From: Methylotuvimicrobium buryatense 5G
GTDB taxonomy: Bacteria > Pseudomonadota > Gammaproteobacteria > Methylococcales > Methylomonadaceae
Direction: 5' to 3'
Length of the DNA: 64,000 nt
NCBI RefSeq assembly: GCF_000341735.1
Contig: NZ_KB455575.1
Span: forward strand, 66,582 to 130,581
Notes under the pieces: model-generated
What the model was told of the DNA's origin: nothing
The model's input: the letters and a program-made list of their open reading frames with translations, nothing else
Databases searched by the model: none
Shown: positions 20,612 to 29,380 of the stretch, in pieces
Numbering within the stretch: position 1 is the first letter of the stretch
Layout of the letters: each line of letters starts with the position of its first letter
Program-made: the position numbers and the translations under genes

Positions 20612-21703
20612 TTCCATCTTTCTGGTCTCGATGATGCCGCCGCCTAGACAGACTTCGCCGTCGTAAAACACGACCGACTGGCCCGGCGTAATCGCGCGTT
20701 GCGGCTGATCGAAACGGACTCTGACGCGGCTTCCGTCGTCCAGCGGTTCGACGATACAGTCTTGGTCGGGTTGGCGATAACGGGTCTTCGCGGCGCAACG
20801 TAGCGTCTCGGTCAGCCCCGTGTTACCGCACCAGTCGAGTTGTCCGGCTTCGAGCGTGGTGTGCATCATCAAGGGATGTTCGTGGCCTTGGCCGACGATC
20901 AGCACGTTGTTGTCGAGATCTTTGTCCAGTACGAACCAGGGTTCGTCCGGCGCGTCTTTGACGCCGCCGATGCCGAGTCCCTGGCGCTGTCCCATCGTGT
21001 AATACATCAGGCCGTGGTGCCGCCCGATGTATTGGCCTTCCGGCGTGCGCATTTCGCCGGGTTGGGCCGGCAGGTAGCGCTGCAGGAAGTCCTTGAATTT
21101 ACGTTCGCCGATGAAACAAATGCCGGTGCTGTCTTTCTTGCGGCTGTTCGCGAACCCAGCCTTTTCGGCGATGGCGCGGATTTCCGGTTTGTGCAGATGA
21201 CCGATCGGAAACAATGTTTTGGACAAGGCTTTCTGGCCCATCGCATACAAGAAGTAGCTTTGTTCCTTGTTAGGGTCCAAGCCTTTCAATAACTGGAACT
21301 CGCCGTCTTGTTCGCGGACGCGCGCGTAATGGCCGGTCGCGATATGTTCGGCGCCGAGGTCTTCGAGCGCATAATCCAAAAAGGCTTTGAATTTGACATG
21401 CTTGTTGCACAGGATGTCAGGATTCGGCGTGCGTCCGGCCTTGAATTCGGACAAAAAGACTTCGAACACTTCGTCCCAGTATTCGGCCGCGAAATTGACG
21501 GTTTTCAATTCGATGCCGAGTTTATCGCAGACTTGTTGAGCATCTGCCAAATCAGCCATTGCGGTGCAATATTCTGTGCCGTCGTCTTCTTCCCAGTTTT
21601 TCATGAACAGGCCGGTGACTCGATGGCCTTCTTTAAGTAGTTTCAATGCGGTGACGGAAGAGTCTACGCCGCCTGACATGCCGACGATGATGTGTTTATT
21701 CAT
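20552..21703 (-). CDS. mnmA: tRNA-specific 2-thiouridylase MnmA with repeat-derived tail
   Basis: The product is 383 residues. The PP-loop motif SGGVDSS is near the N-terminus, catalytic Cys are in NPDILCNKH (about 99) and TGICFIGE (about 200), and the C-terminal beta domain ends GGGIIE. The enzyme adds sulfur to U34 of Lys, Glu and Gln tRNAs. The last 19 codons come from the inserted family I element. Removing the element and one TTCCAT gives an ending TRKMEH and a stop, about 365 residues. The core is intact, so activity is likely kept. The start overlaps the nudJ stop by four bases. Confidence 0.96.
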   Translation of the reverse strand: MNKHIIVGMSGGVDSSVTALKLLKEGHRVTGLFMKNWEEDDGTEYCTAMADLADAQQVCDKLGIELKTVNFAAEYWDEVFEVFLSEFKAGRTPNPDILCNKHVKFKAFLDYALEDLGAEHIATGHYARVREQDGEFQLLKGLDPNKEQSYFLYAMGQKALSKTLFPIGHLHKPEIRAIAEKAGFANSRKKDSTGICFIGERKFKDFLQRYLPAQPGEMRTPEGQYIGRHHGLMYYTMGQRQGLGIGGVKDAPDEPWFVLDKDLDNNVLIVGQGHEHPLMMHTTLEAGQLDWCGNTGLTETLRCAAKTRYRQPDQDCIVEPLDDGSRVRVRFDQPQRAITPGQSVVFYDGEVCLGGGIIETRKMERDYSAHAVGWCQALISKDA

Positions 21704-22158
21704 GTATCCAGGTCGAGAAAGGATTCAATTAAGGTTAAAGGATGGCGTTTGCCGGAAAGGAATTCATCAATGCCGATCAATACCAAAGGGCTTCGTAAAC
21801 GATCTTTTCTGGCGACGATTTCGGTGTGGGTTAACCAGTGTGTCGCGATGATGCCTTCATCCAAAGGTTGATTGGGGTCGAAAGAATGGCAATGGCCGGC
21901 AAAACAAATTCTCAGAAAACTTGGGCTAGTTGGGTTTCTTCGCCATAATTGAACTGAAACGATGTATTCAGGTTCAAACTGCCAGGCGGTTTCTTCGTTC
22001 ACTTCACGTTTAACCGCGTTGATTAAGTCCTCGCCTTTTTCCAAATGCCCCGCGGGTTGGTTGAATGCGAGTCCGTTGGATGTTTCTTCCTCGACTAGCA
22101 GAAAACGTTGGTCGTTTTCAATGATCGCTGCAACGGTGACATGGGGTTTCCAGACCAT
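21700..22158 (-). CDS. nudJ: NUDIX hydrolase, NudJ-like
   Basis: The product is 152 residues. The Nudix box [20 protein letters not shown] (about 37-56) holds the metal-binding REVNEE. The order of this gene just before mnmA is the same as in E. coli nudJ-mnmA, where the enzyme removes phosphate from nucleoside and thiamine-precursor phosphates. The substrate here is inferred from that synteny. I chose the ATG at 22158 over a TTG two codons earlier. Its stop overlaps the mnmA start. Confidence 0.9.
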   Translation of the reverse strand: MVWKPHVTVAAIIENDQRFLLVEEETSNGLAFNQPAGHLEKGEDLINAVKREVNEETAWQFEPEYIVSVQLWRRNPTSPSFLRICFAGHCHSFDPNQPLDEGIIATHWLTHTEIVARKDRLRSPLVLIGIDEFLSGKRHPLTLIESFLDLDT

Positions 22159-22292
22159 CGGCAAACTCGTTTGTAAAAAGCGCTACATTTTACTTGATTT
22201 GGTGAATTTATGTTGTGAAAGATTGAAATTTACAGGCGCGCTCACTATGGTAAACTCTAAGTCGTTTTGATTCTTTTAGAATTGTTAAAAGT

Positions 22293-22616
22293 ATGTCTGA
22301 TTTTGACCCGTTAAAAGACAATGATGGCGAACTGGCTCTTCAAGAGACTAAGCCTCAATTGCAAAGGCCACCCCTTTATAAGGTTATTTTATTAAATGAC
22401 GACTTCACGCCGATGGACTTTGTCGTTGAAGTGTTAATGGAGTTTTTTAATATGTCCGAGGATAAAGCGACACAAGTTATGTTACAGGTGCATACTCAGG
22501 GAGTTGGTGTGTGCGGAACCTATTCTAAGGATGTCGCGGAAACAAAAGTATGCATGGTCAACGAATATTCTCGGGAACACCACCATCCCTTAATGTGTTC
22601 GATGGAAATCGCGTAG
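22293..22616 (+). CDS. clpS: ClpS adaptor
   Basis: The product is 107 residues. An unstructured start leads to the ClpS core with [19 protein letters not shown] (about 26-44) and the N-degron pocket residues including [10 protein letters not shown]. ClpS hands N-end-rule substrates to ClpAP. It lies 12 bases ahead of clpA, as is usual. Confidence 0.97.
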   Translation: MSDFDPLKDNDGELALQETKPQLQRPPLYKVILLNDDFTPMDFVVEVLMEFFNMSEDKATQVMLQVHTQGVGVCGTYSKDVAETKVCMVNEYSREHHHPLMCSMEIA

Positions 22617-22628
22617 GTCGGAGGAAAT

Positions 22629-24899
22629 ATGTTAAGCAAAGAGTTGGAGATTACTTTAAATCTCGCCTTTAAGAATGCTCACGAGAAGCGGCATGAATTT
22701 ATTACCGTCGAGCATTTACTGTTGGCCTTGTTGGATAATGCCAGTGCCGTAGCGGTGCTTCGGGCCTGTGGGTGCGATTTCAAAAAGCTGCACGATGAAC
22801 TGACGCAGTTTATCAACGATACGATTTCGCTGATTCCCGAGGGCGTACAGCGCGAGACGCAACCGACACTCGGTTTTCAGCGGGTATTGCAGAGGGCTGT
22901 ATTCCATGTCCAGGCGACCGATAAGAAAGAAGTTTCCGGCGCTAATTTATTTGTTGCATTATTTAGCGAGCAAGACTCGCAAGCGGTTTATTTGTTGAAT
23001 AAGCAGAATATAACCCGTCTCGATGTCGTCAATTATCTGGCCCATGGTGTTTCGAAGATAGAATCGGAGCGAGAGCGCGATATGGAAAGAGATCCGGAAA
23101 CGAGCGGTGCGGCCGGCGATACATCCGAAAGTCCGTTGGAAAAATATGCGACCAACCTGAATGAGGAAGCGAGGCTCGGTAAGATCGATCCGTTGATTGG
23201 GCGCGAACTCGAGGTTGAAAGAACCATACAGGTGCTATGTCGCCGGCGTAAAAACAACCCGTTGTTAGTCGGGGAAGCCGGCGTCGGAAAAACCGCAATT
23301 GCCGAAGGCTTGGCAAAACGAATCGTCGAGGAAGAAGTCCCAGATGTACTGATGGGCAATGTGATTTATTCGCTGGATCTGGGCGCTTTAGTGGCCGGCA
23401 CCAAATATCGAGGCGACTTCGAAAAGCGTTTGAAAGCATTAGTTAACCAGCTAAAAAGGCAGCCGGAAGCAATATTATTTATCGACGAGATCCACACGAT
23501 CATCGGCGCTGGCTCCGCTTCCGGCGGAGTTATGGATGCGTCCAATCTGATTAAGCCGGTATTGGCTTCCGGTCAGTTGCGTTGTATCGGTTCGACAACC
23601 TATCAAGAATATCGCGGAATTTTCGAAAAAGACCATGCATTGGCGCGGCGTTTCCAGAAAATCGATATTGTCGAGTCTTCGGTCGAAGATACCATTCTGA
23701 TATTGAAAGGGTTGAAATCGCGGTTCGAGGAGCATCACGATATTAAATATACGGCGGATGCTTTACGTTTAGCCGCCGAACTATCGGACCGCTATATTAC
23801 CGACCGGCATCTGCCGGACAAAGCCATTGATGTCATTGATGAGGCAGGCGCGCGTCAACGCTTACTTTCGACCGATCAGCGTAAACCAATTATCGATTCG
23901 CCGGAAATAGAGGAAATCGTTTCGAAAATGGCCAGAGTACCGGCTAAATCGGTTTCATCCAATGATGTTGAGAAGCTTGAAGCGCTGGAAAAAAATCTCA
24001 AAATGCTGGTTTTCGGTCAAGACGAGGCAATTTCGGCGCTCGCTTCAGCCATCAAACTGTCGCGTGCAGGGCTTAGGGATACACAAAAAACGATCGGTTC
24101 GTTTCTATTCGCGGGACCGACCGGCGTGGGTAAAACAGAAGTCACTCGTCAATTAGCCAAAGTGCTGGGTGTCGAATTGATTCGTTTCGATATGTCCGAG
24201 TATATGGAGCGCCATACCGTATCGAGGCTGATCGGCGCGCCTCCGGGCTATGTCGGTTTCGATCAAGGCGGTTTGCTGACCGAGCAAGTGACCAAGCATC
24301 CTCATGCCGTGCTTTTATTGGACGAGTTAGAGAAAGCGCATCCTGATGTTTTCAATCTATTATTGCAAGTGATGGATCATGGCACGCTAACCGACAATAA
24401 CGGTCGCAAAGCCGATTTTCGTAACATTATATTGGTTATGACCACAAACGCCGGCGCCGAAGAGGGAAGTCGTGCATCAATCGGTTTTACCTCGCAGGAT
24501 CATGTATCGGATAGCATGAAGGTGATAGAAAAAAGTTTTTCTCCGGAATTCCGTAATCGCTTGGATGCGGTAATTCAGTTCAAGCCTCTGGATATTTCGA
24601 TTGTCGGTCATGTGGTCGATAAATTTATCTTCGAACTGGAAGCTTTGTTGGCCGAGAAGCATGTCACGCTGATGTTGGAGTCTGAAGCGAGATTATGGCT
24701 TGCCGAAAACGGTTGCGATCCGAAAATGGGCGCAAGGCCGATGGCGCGCTTGATTCAGGAGAAAATCAAGAAACCGCTGGCTAATGATTTATTGTTTGGT
24801 AAATTGGTGCGGGGCGGGAATGTCCGAATCTATGTCGAAAACAATGAGCTGGCTTTTGCAATAGAAAGTAAGGAATTGACTGTTTCTGAAAAAAGTTAG
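22629..24899 (+). CDS. clpA: ATP-dependent Clp protease ATPase subunit ClpA
   Basis: The product is 756 residues, normal for ClpA. An N-terminal double Clp repeat is followed by two AAA+ domains with Walker A GEAGVGKTA (about 219) and GPTGVGKTE (about 497), Walker B segments ILFIDEIH and VLLLDELEKAHPD, and a C-terminal D2-small domain. It unfolds proteins for ClpP. GGAGG precedes the start. It converges on infA across a palindrome that can end both transcripts. Confidence 0.98.
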   Translation: MLSKELEITLNLAFKNAHEKRHEFITVEHLLLALLDNASAVAVLRACGCDFKKLHDELTQFINDTISLIPEGVQRETQPTLGFQRVLQRAVFHVQATDKKEVSGANLFVALFSEQDSQAVYLLNKQNITRLDVVNYLAHGVSKIESERERDMERDPETSGAAGDTSESPLEKYATNLNEEARLGKIDPLIGRELEVERTIQVLCRRRKNNPLLVGEAGVGKTAIAEGLAKRIVEEEVPDVLMGNVIYSLDLGALVAGTKYRGDFEKRLKALVNQLKRQPEAILFIDEIHTIIGAGSASGGVMDASNLIKPVLASGQLRCIGSTTYQEYRGIFEKDHALARRFQKIDIVESSVEDTILILKGLKSRFEEHHDIKYTADALRLAAELSDRYITDRHLPDKAIDVIDEAGARQRLLSTDQRKPIIDSPEIEEIVSKMARVPAKSVSSNDVEKLEALEKNLKMLVFGQDEAISALASAIKLSRAGLRDTQKTIGSFLFAGPTGVGKTEVTRQLAKVLGVELIRFDMSEYMERHTVSRLIGAPPGYVGFDQGGLLTEQVTKHPHAVLLLDELEKAHPDVFNLLLQVMDHGTLTDNNGRKADFRNIILVMTTNAGAEEGSRASIGFTSQDHVSDSMKVIEKSFSPEFRNRLDAVIQFKPLDISIVGHVVDKFIFELEALLAEKHVTLMLESEARLWLAENGCDPKMGARPMARLIQEKIKKPLANDLLFGKLVRGGNVRIYVENNELAFAIESKELTVSEKS

Positions 24900-24910
24900 C
24901 GGTTATCGTT

Positions 24911-24940
24911 CGCTAATCCCGCACTTGCGCGGGATTAGCG
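24911..24940. terminator. Bidirectional terminator-type palindrome between clpA and infA
   Basis: Perfect 12-bp arms CGCTAATCCCGC (24911-24922) and inverse (24929-24940) with a 6-base loop. It overlaps the infA stop codon (24935-24937). It lacks a long T-run on either side. Confidence 0.65.
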
Positions 24941-25153
24941 CATCCGGAAGGTGATTCTTCCTTTGCTTAAATCGTAAGGCGTCATTTCCACCTTAACTTT
25001 ATCGCCGGTCAGAATACGGATGTAATGCTTACGCATTTTTCCGGAAATGTGTGCGGTCACGATGTGTCCATTCTCGAGTTCAACCCTGAACATCGTATTC
25101 GGTAAGGTTTCGACAACCTTACCTTCCATTTCGATTTGATCTTCTTTTGCCAT
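24935..25153 (-). CDS. infA: Translation initiation factor IF-1
   Basis: The product is 72 residues, the standard length, starting [20 protein letters not shown] and ending RITFRMR. An OB-fold protein that binds the 30S A site at initiation. The gene next to clpA in convergent orientation is a common gammaproteobacterial layout. Confidence 0.98.
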   Translation of the reverse strand: MAKEDQIEMEGKVVETLPNTMFRVELENGHIVTAHISGKMRKHYIRILTGDKVKVEMTPYDLSKGRITFRMR

Positions 25154-25350
25154 GTACTTGATCCTAACTTTTAAAAAACGCGAATAATAGCACAGACAGC
25201 TTTTTAATAACAGAACTCTGTGTGTGAATGCGCGCCTGGTTTATGGGAAACGATAACTGATCAATGTCTCATAATCCGACCAGTTATGCTGTTAGTTTTT
25301 GGTTGTCAAGTCGATTCGTCGATAATCGATTTTTTAAACTTCAAAATTCA

Positions 25351-25507
25351 TATACTCATCGTAGATCAAAATCCGGCACCGGGGCCCGTCGAGGGATGCC
25401 GTGAATACATCCATGCTCTATGCCTGCATCCATGCTGGCAATGTCTTTGCCGAGCTCCCCCCGACGCCTTTTTAAGGACTGCCGAAATTTGAAGTGCGAA
25501 AGGTATA
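25351..25507. repeat. Palindromic element family A, copy 2
   Basis: A full-length but diverged copy with TATAC and GGTATA ends. It lies in the 634-base spacer between infA and the CsbD gene. The rest of that spacer holds the candidate operator at 25673 and nothing else I can name. Confidence 0.8.
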
Positions 25508-25672
25508 CAATCGTTCACAACTATTTGTTAATCGTTTAGCTCCTCCCGCTTTTTAGGTAGAGGATACTGGTTTTGATGGTAAATATTTGATTTAACGTAA
25601 TATCTCTGTGCGTAGACCATCAGAAATCTTACCTATCAAGCTTTCATTATCTATCTTATAGAGATAGCTATC

Positions 25673-25692
25673 TGTTCGTTACCGCACCGACT
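25673..25692 (+). promoter_or_regulatory. Candidate stress operator, site 1
   Basis: TGTTCGTTACCGCACCGACT, the best match to the recurrent motif, 95 bases before the CsbD start. Confidence 0.5.
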
Positions 25693-25787
25693 GTTCTCGT
25701 TTTTGTAGGTAACATCTGTACTCAGTCATATAGAGTTTCGATACTGGGCTTTATTCATGGCTATATTATTTTAATAAGGAGACACTC

Positions 25788-25973
25788 ATGAACAAAGATC
25801 AAGTAAAAGGCAGAGTCGAAGAAGCCAAAGGCAAAGCCAAAGAAGTTGCCGGCAAGATATTCGACGACAAAGGCATGGAGATAGAAGGAAATGTTCAAAA
25901 GAACATCGGCAAGGTTCAATCCGGTTATGGCGATGCAAAGGAAGATATTAAGGACGAGCTCGAAGACGATTGA
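25788..25973 (+). CDS. CsbD-family stress protein
   Basis: The product is 61 residues, hydrophilic and Lys/Glu/Asp-rich, with the CsbD pattern NKDQVKGRVEEAKGKAKEVAGK. CsbD-like proteins accumulate in general stress responses; their biochemical role is not settled. AAGGAG precedes the start. A candidate operator lies 95 bases upstream, and the next gene is another small stress-type protein. Confidence 0.93.
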   Translation: MNKDQVKGRVEEAKGKAKEVAGKIFDDKGMEIEGNVQKNIGKVQSGYGDAKEDIKDELEDD

Positions 25974-26071
25974 TACGAATACAATAAGCCGGAAAATGGC
26001 GGCTTACCGAAACGTTGGCTCGATTTCAATTTTTATCGCCGACAAATAACTAATTTCAATGGAGAATTACA

Positions 26072-26221
26072 ATGCTTCAAACACTAGCGATTATTTTAAT
26101 TATCCTCTGGGCATTGGGTTTGGTGTCTTCTTATACCATGGGTGGATTCATTCACATTCTGATCGTTCTCGCGGTTGTTTTGATCGTGTTGCGCGTCATA
26201 CAAGGCCGAAGAGTCTTGTAG
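26072..26221 (+). CDS. Small membrane protein, DUF5670/lmo0937 type
   Basis: The product is 49 residues with two membrane helices. The pattern LIILWALGLVSSYTMGGFIH is typical of the DUF5670 (lmo0937) family, found next to CsbD and similar genes in many bacteria. GGAG lies seven bases before the ATG. A reading in another frame overlaps it from 26059 but lacks this family match. Function is unknown; the location suggests a stress role. Confidence 0.85.
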   Translation: MLQTLAIILIILWALGLVSSYTMGGFIHILIVLAVVLIVLRVIQGRRVL

Positions 26222-26310
26222 GCTGCAGCCATCGTAATGGAAACCCTGTTTTATCGAAAGTCTAAAAGAAACCAAGCTATGGCAGAGCCTGATACAGAGT
26301 GAGGAGTCCA

Positions 26311-26474
26311 TATCATCATCGTAGATCAAAATTCGGCGCCGGGGTGTCCGTCAAAGGACGCCATGAATACGTTCATTTAGGCTCTATGCCAGAGATCCAT
26401 GTTGGGGCAAAGCCTTTGTCGGACACTCCGGCGTCTCCTTGTGCACTACCGAAATTTGATGTGCGAAAGGTATA
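26311..26474. repeat. Palindromic element family A, copy 3
   Basis: Full length, ending GGTATA, just upstream of the small membrane protein gene at 26528. Confidence 0.82.
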
Positions 26475-26527
26475 ACTAGGGTTTATTAACGAAGTCGAAC
26501 GATATTTTAGTATGAATAGAGGGCGAA

Positions 26528-26749
26528 ATGAATTCAATCAAGATAATCGCAATCGTGCTGGTCATAGCCGGAATCTTGGGTTTAGCGTATGGCCAGTTCA
26601 GCTATACCAAGGAAACCCAGCAGGCCAAGCTTGGCCCTTTGGAGCTAACGGTTAAAGATACCGAAACGGTCAATGTACCGGTTTGGGCCGGCGTGGCTTC
26701 AATTTTAGTCGGTGGAGTATTGTTGCTTTACGCGGGCAAAAAGAGTTAA
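26528..26749 (+). CDS. Small membrane protein with two predicted helices
   Basis: The product is 73 residues. A hydrophobic helix (about 5-22) is followed by a polar middle with LGPLELTVKDTETVNVPVWAG and a second helix (about 52-68) ending GKKS. I have seen such proteins among stress genes but cannot give a family name with confidence. It lies between CsbD/DUF5670 and the oppositely directed YqjDEK-like cluster. Confidence 0.75.
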   Translation: MNSIKIIAIVLVIAGILGLAYGQFSYTKETQQAKLGPLELTVKDTETVNVPVWAGVASILVGGVLLLYAGKKS

Positions 26750-26784
26750 CGTCCATCATTTGGGTTTCCCGTCGACGCATCAGG

Positions 26785-27189
26785 CTATTCAAATTTGCGA
26801 TGAATATTCTTGTCCCGTGACTTGGTTTCGCCCGGTTGGTGAGAGGATTTTATTATCCAGGCTAAAGGCAATAGGGCCGTGTATAAAGTGCGCATCGAAC
26901 CCATAAGGCTCAGCGCGGTTTTCAGCGGTGATGTCTCGGCAGCGACCGGTTTGTCGGTGGTGTCTCGGCATTTCAGGTCTTGACGCTTGGTGAGTTCGCC
27001 AATGATAAAGCCGATGCCGCCCGCCAACAGCAAGGTTGACGGAGCGGTTATTTGTTGGCGGATATCCCGGATAAGCGTTGCAGAGCGTGTATCGATTTTC
27101 CGTTGACGATTCAATAATTGCGCCTCCGCATCTCTGATCCGATGCTTCAGCGATCTAGACACACTTTGTTTTTGACGATAGACAACCAT
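26785..27189 (-). CDS. YqjK-like membrane protein
   Basis: The product is 134 residues. A basic helical N-terminus (about 1-48) is followed by a hydrophobic hairpin PSTLLLAGGIGFIIGELTKR (about 50-69) and a second hydrophobic stretch near LYTALLPLAWII. The order DUF883, YqjE-like, then this gene matches the E. coli yqjD-yqjE-yqjK arrangement, which supports the name. Its ATG overlaps the stop of the YqjE-like gene by one base. A decayed relative is at about 47096-47402. Function is unknown. Confidence 0.7.
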   Translation of the reverse strand: MVVYRQKQSVSRSLKHRIRDAEAQLLNRQRKIDTRSATLIRDIRQQITAPSTLLLAGGIGFIIGELTKRQDLKCRDTTDKPVAAETSPLKTALSLMGSMRTLYTALLPLAWIIKSSHQPGETKSRDKNIHRKFE

Positions 27190-27632
27190 TATGACTCCAC
27201 GCCTTGCCCCGATGGCTTGTGTCTCGGTTGAAGACTGCGGAGAGTTGCTGGAAACCCCAGATCGCGTGTCTTTAGGCGTATCACGTTAAAGAGAATCAAC
27301 GCGATCAGCAAGTTGACAACGACGGCAAGGAGAATGGCGCTACTCAACGTGACCTCTTTTTCGATTAGTTCCACTACCACTGCCGCCATGACTCCCAGCC
27401 ATGCGCTACTCAGAGAAAGAGAAATCATCACCCCTGAAATGATCATGGTCACCAGACTCTGACCCGCCCGCTGTGTCTCAAGCGTAGCGAGTCTTAAGCG
27501 ATCATACGCAAGTCCATGTAATTCATGCCATAGCGATTGAGTGTCTTCCAGAATGGCGGTTTCACTTGGAGGTGGGCAGGCGCGCGAGGATGTTTGTTGT
27601 TCTATAGCCTCATTCTTTGCATTAGCGTTCAT
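27189..27632 (-). CDS. Phage-holin-like / YqjE-family membrane protein
   Basis: The product is 147 residues. A polar N-terminus precedes two hydrophobic helices (about 58-82 and 93-118) and a basic C-terminus. Such YqjE proteins sit next to DUF883 membrane anchors; some work links YqjD to ribosomes at the inner membrane in stationary phase. It is 10 bases after the DUF883 gene and is coupled to the YqjK-like gene. Decayed homologues are at 37699-37974 and 46928-47095. Confidence 0.8.
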   Translation of the reverse strand: MNANAKNEAIEQQTSSRACPPPSETAILEDTQSLWHELHGLAYDRLRLATLETQRAGQSLVTMIISGVMISLSLSSAWLGVMAAVVVELIEKEVTLSSAILLAVVVNLLIALILFNVIRLKTRDLGFPATLRSLQPRHKPSGQGVES

Positions 27633-27642
27633 GAAAAAAGAT

Positions 27643-27873
27643 CTAACGGCCGCTAATGACGCGACTTAACAAAAAACCGGTCGCTACCGCAAGACCCAGA
27701 GATGTTATTGGATTGTCGCGGACATAACATCGACAATTTTCGAGTAATTGCTGTTCTGCATTTTTCAGTTGCTGACCTTTATCGCTAAGGGCTTCAGCCG
27801 CATGCGTGGTTGCATTGGCGATCTTGTCGACAGTCTCATGCGCTGAACTGGCTGCTTTGTCTATAGTTTCCAC
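27643..27873 (-). CDS. DUF883 (ElaB/YqjD-type) small protein
   Basis: The product is 76 residues: an amphipathic helix followed by CRCYVRDNPITSLGLAVATG and a C-terminal membrane anchor ending in Arg. In E. coli, YqjD and ElaB tether ribosomes to the membrane in stationary phase. The start is GTG at 27873 with AGGAG ahead. It is one of three intact paralogues here (27940-28176 and 37071-37301). Confidence 0.9.
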   Translation of the reverse strand: METIDKAASSAHETVDKIANATTHAAEALSDKGQQLKNAEQQLLENCRCYVRDNPITSLGLAVATGFLLSRVISGR

Positions 27874-27939
27874 AATGGATTACTCCTGAATTTGAATCGA
27901 CATAAGTTTGTGGTTTGTTGGCTCATGATACTTGATGGG

Positions 27940-28176
27940 CTAATTGGGTGATTTGCTTAATAGTCGACTTAGCAAAAAGCCAGCCGCTGCCGCAATACCC
28001 ACTGACATGATCGGATACTCGCGGATATAACCGCGGCAATTCTTGACCATTTGCTGCTCAGCATTTTTAAATTGCTCTCCTTTTTTACCGATTGCTTCTG
28101 CCGCATGGCTGGTTGCATCGGCCACCTTGTCGAAAGCCTCATGAGCTGAGTGTGATACTTTGTCAAATGTTTCCAT
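27940..28176 (-). CDS. DUF883 (ElaB/YqjD-type) small protein, second copy
   Basis: The product is 78 residues, strongly similar to the neighbour at 27643, with the same METFDKVSHSAHE-type start and RGYIREYPIMSVGIAAAAG before the membrane anchor. AAGGAG precedes the start. It is probably a local duplication. Transcription with the BON gene 12 bases upstream is likely. Confidence 0.9.
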   Translation of the reverse strand: METFDKVSHSAHEAFDKVADATSHAAEAIGKKGEQFKNAEQQMVKNCRGYIREYPIMSVGIAAAAGFLLSRLLSKSPN

Positions 28177-28187
28177 GTTAGAGCTCC

Positions 28188-28502
28188 TTATCTCAGTCTC
28201 ATGTCATTCTTAACCGACTGTACGCCATTGACGCTACGTGCAATTTCGACCGCTCTATTAATATCGGCCTGGGAATTCACGAAACCACTGAGTTGAACGA
28301 CGCCCTTGAAGGTTTCAACATTGATCTGGGCGGATTTCAGATTGGGCTCATTTAATAGCTGTGCCTTGACTTTAGTGGTGATGACGCTGTCGTCAAAATA
28401 TTCGCCGGTTCCTGAACGTTTTTCCGTCGTTGCGCAACCGACCGCTGACAATAATGTCAGGGCCAAAATAGATGCGGTAAATAATCTAATAAATTGTTTC
28501 AT
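28188..28502 (-). CDS. BON-domain lipoprotein
   Basis: The product is 104 residues. A lipoprotein signal with lipobox SAVGC (Cys about 23) is followed by one BON domain (about 38-104) with VITTKVKAQLL, FKGVVQLSGFV and VNGVQSVKNDM. BON proteins bind envelope surfaces, as in OsmY and DolP. GGAG precedes the start. It heads the minus-strand run of BON, DUF883, DUF883, YqjE and YqjK. Confidence 0.9.
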   Translation of the reverse strand: MKQFIRLFTASILALTLLSAVGCATTEKRSGTGEYFDDSVITTKVKAQLLNEPNLKSAQINVETFKGVVQLSGFVNSQADINRAVEIARSVNGVQSVKNDMRLR

Positions 28503-28610
28503 GGCTAAATCTCCAAATTATCCGCCTTAAGCGGTGGGTGTGAATCACATACGTGATAATCGTCTACACACTTATCGGCAGTCTCGGTGTGAATGGTTTA
28601 TTGAGGCTGT

Positions 28611-28750
28611 TATACCTAATCGTAGATTAAAGTTCGGCGCCGGGGTGACCGTCAAAGGACGCTGTGAATGTCGATTTTGCAGGAGCAAAATCGACCTAGC
28701 ACCCCAGTGCCTCCTTAGGCACTGCCGAAATTTGAAGTGCGAAAGGTATA
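28611..28750. repeat. Palindromic element family A, copy 4
   Basis: Complete ends with a shortened, altered centre that carries a small GATTTTGC/GCAAAATC palindrome in place of the usual core half. Confidence 0.8.
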
Positions 28751-28834
28751 CAAGCTGAAAAATTTAAATGAAGAAGGACTCGTTAAACGCCGGTGGCGTT
28801 TTTCCTTATCATTATTGCAGGGTAGGGATGTATG

Positions 28835-28996
28835 TATACCCTTTGCTAGTCAAATTTCGGCGCCGGGGAGTTCGTTAAAGGACGCCGTGAATACGTCCAT
28901 GTAGGCTCTGTGACAGCATCCCTGCTGTCAAAGCCTTTGCCGAACACCTCGGTGCCTCCATACGTCAATGCCGAAATTTGAAGTGCGATGGGTATA
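28835..28996. repeat. Palindromic element family A, copy 5
   Basis: A complete copy, 84 bases after copy 4. The region to 29242 also holds a candidate operator (29046) and the right half of a family B element (about 29150-29212). Confidence 0.85.
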
Positions 28997-29045
28997 TGTT
29001 CACCAAAACCCTGAGTCAATTCTAATCGTAAAAGTTGCTAGTGTC

Positions 29046-29065
29046 GGTTCGTTAGCGAACATACT
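29046..29065 (+). promoter_or_regulatory. Candidate stress operator, site 2
   Basis: GGTTCGTTAGCGAACATACT, with a nearly perfect dyad GTTCG/CGAAC. It lies about 315 bases before the GGDEF gene. Confidence 0.4.
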
Positions 29066-29250
29066 AAAAGAATCGTTGCTCAAAAAATCGGGCAGGGTTC
29101 TTATGCTCCTCAGCAATTGCCAAGGAGCATAAATTTGATCTGCCGCCGTCATCCTCGTTAAACACACTCCGCGCTTTTATTCTTAGGCGGTTTTTCAATT
29201 AAAAGAGAGTCGTTCGTCGGAAACCATAGAAGTTGTGCTCAATTGAGTTA

Positions 29251-29270
29251 TGTTTGCTACCGCACAGACG
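29251..29270 (+). promoter_or_regulatory. Candidate stress operator, site 3
   Basis: TGTTTGCTACCGCACAGACG, 110 bases before the preferred GGDEF start at 29381. Confidence 0.42.
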
Positions 29271-29380
29271 GCATTGACTTACTTGCACAGAATAAAGGGT
29301 TGATCGCATCCAGTATGACTGAAAGGCTACCGGGCGACATAACCAATCATTTGACAACAAGCCAAAAAGAAATATTGACC

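Noticed and set aside
28560-28610. Operator-like sequence before the BON lipoprotein gene
   Set aside because: Only a short GTCTCGGTG match; too weak compared with the other sites.
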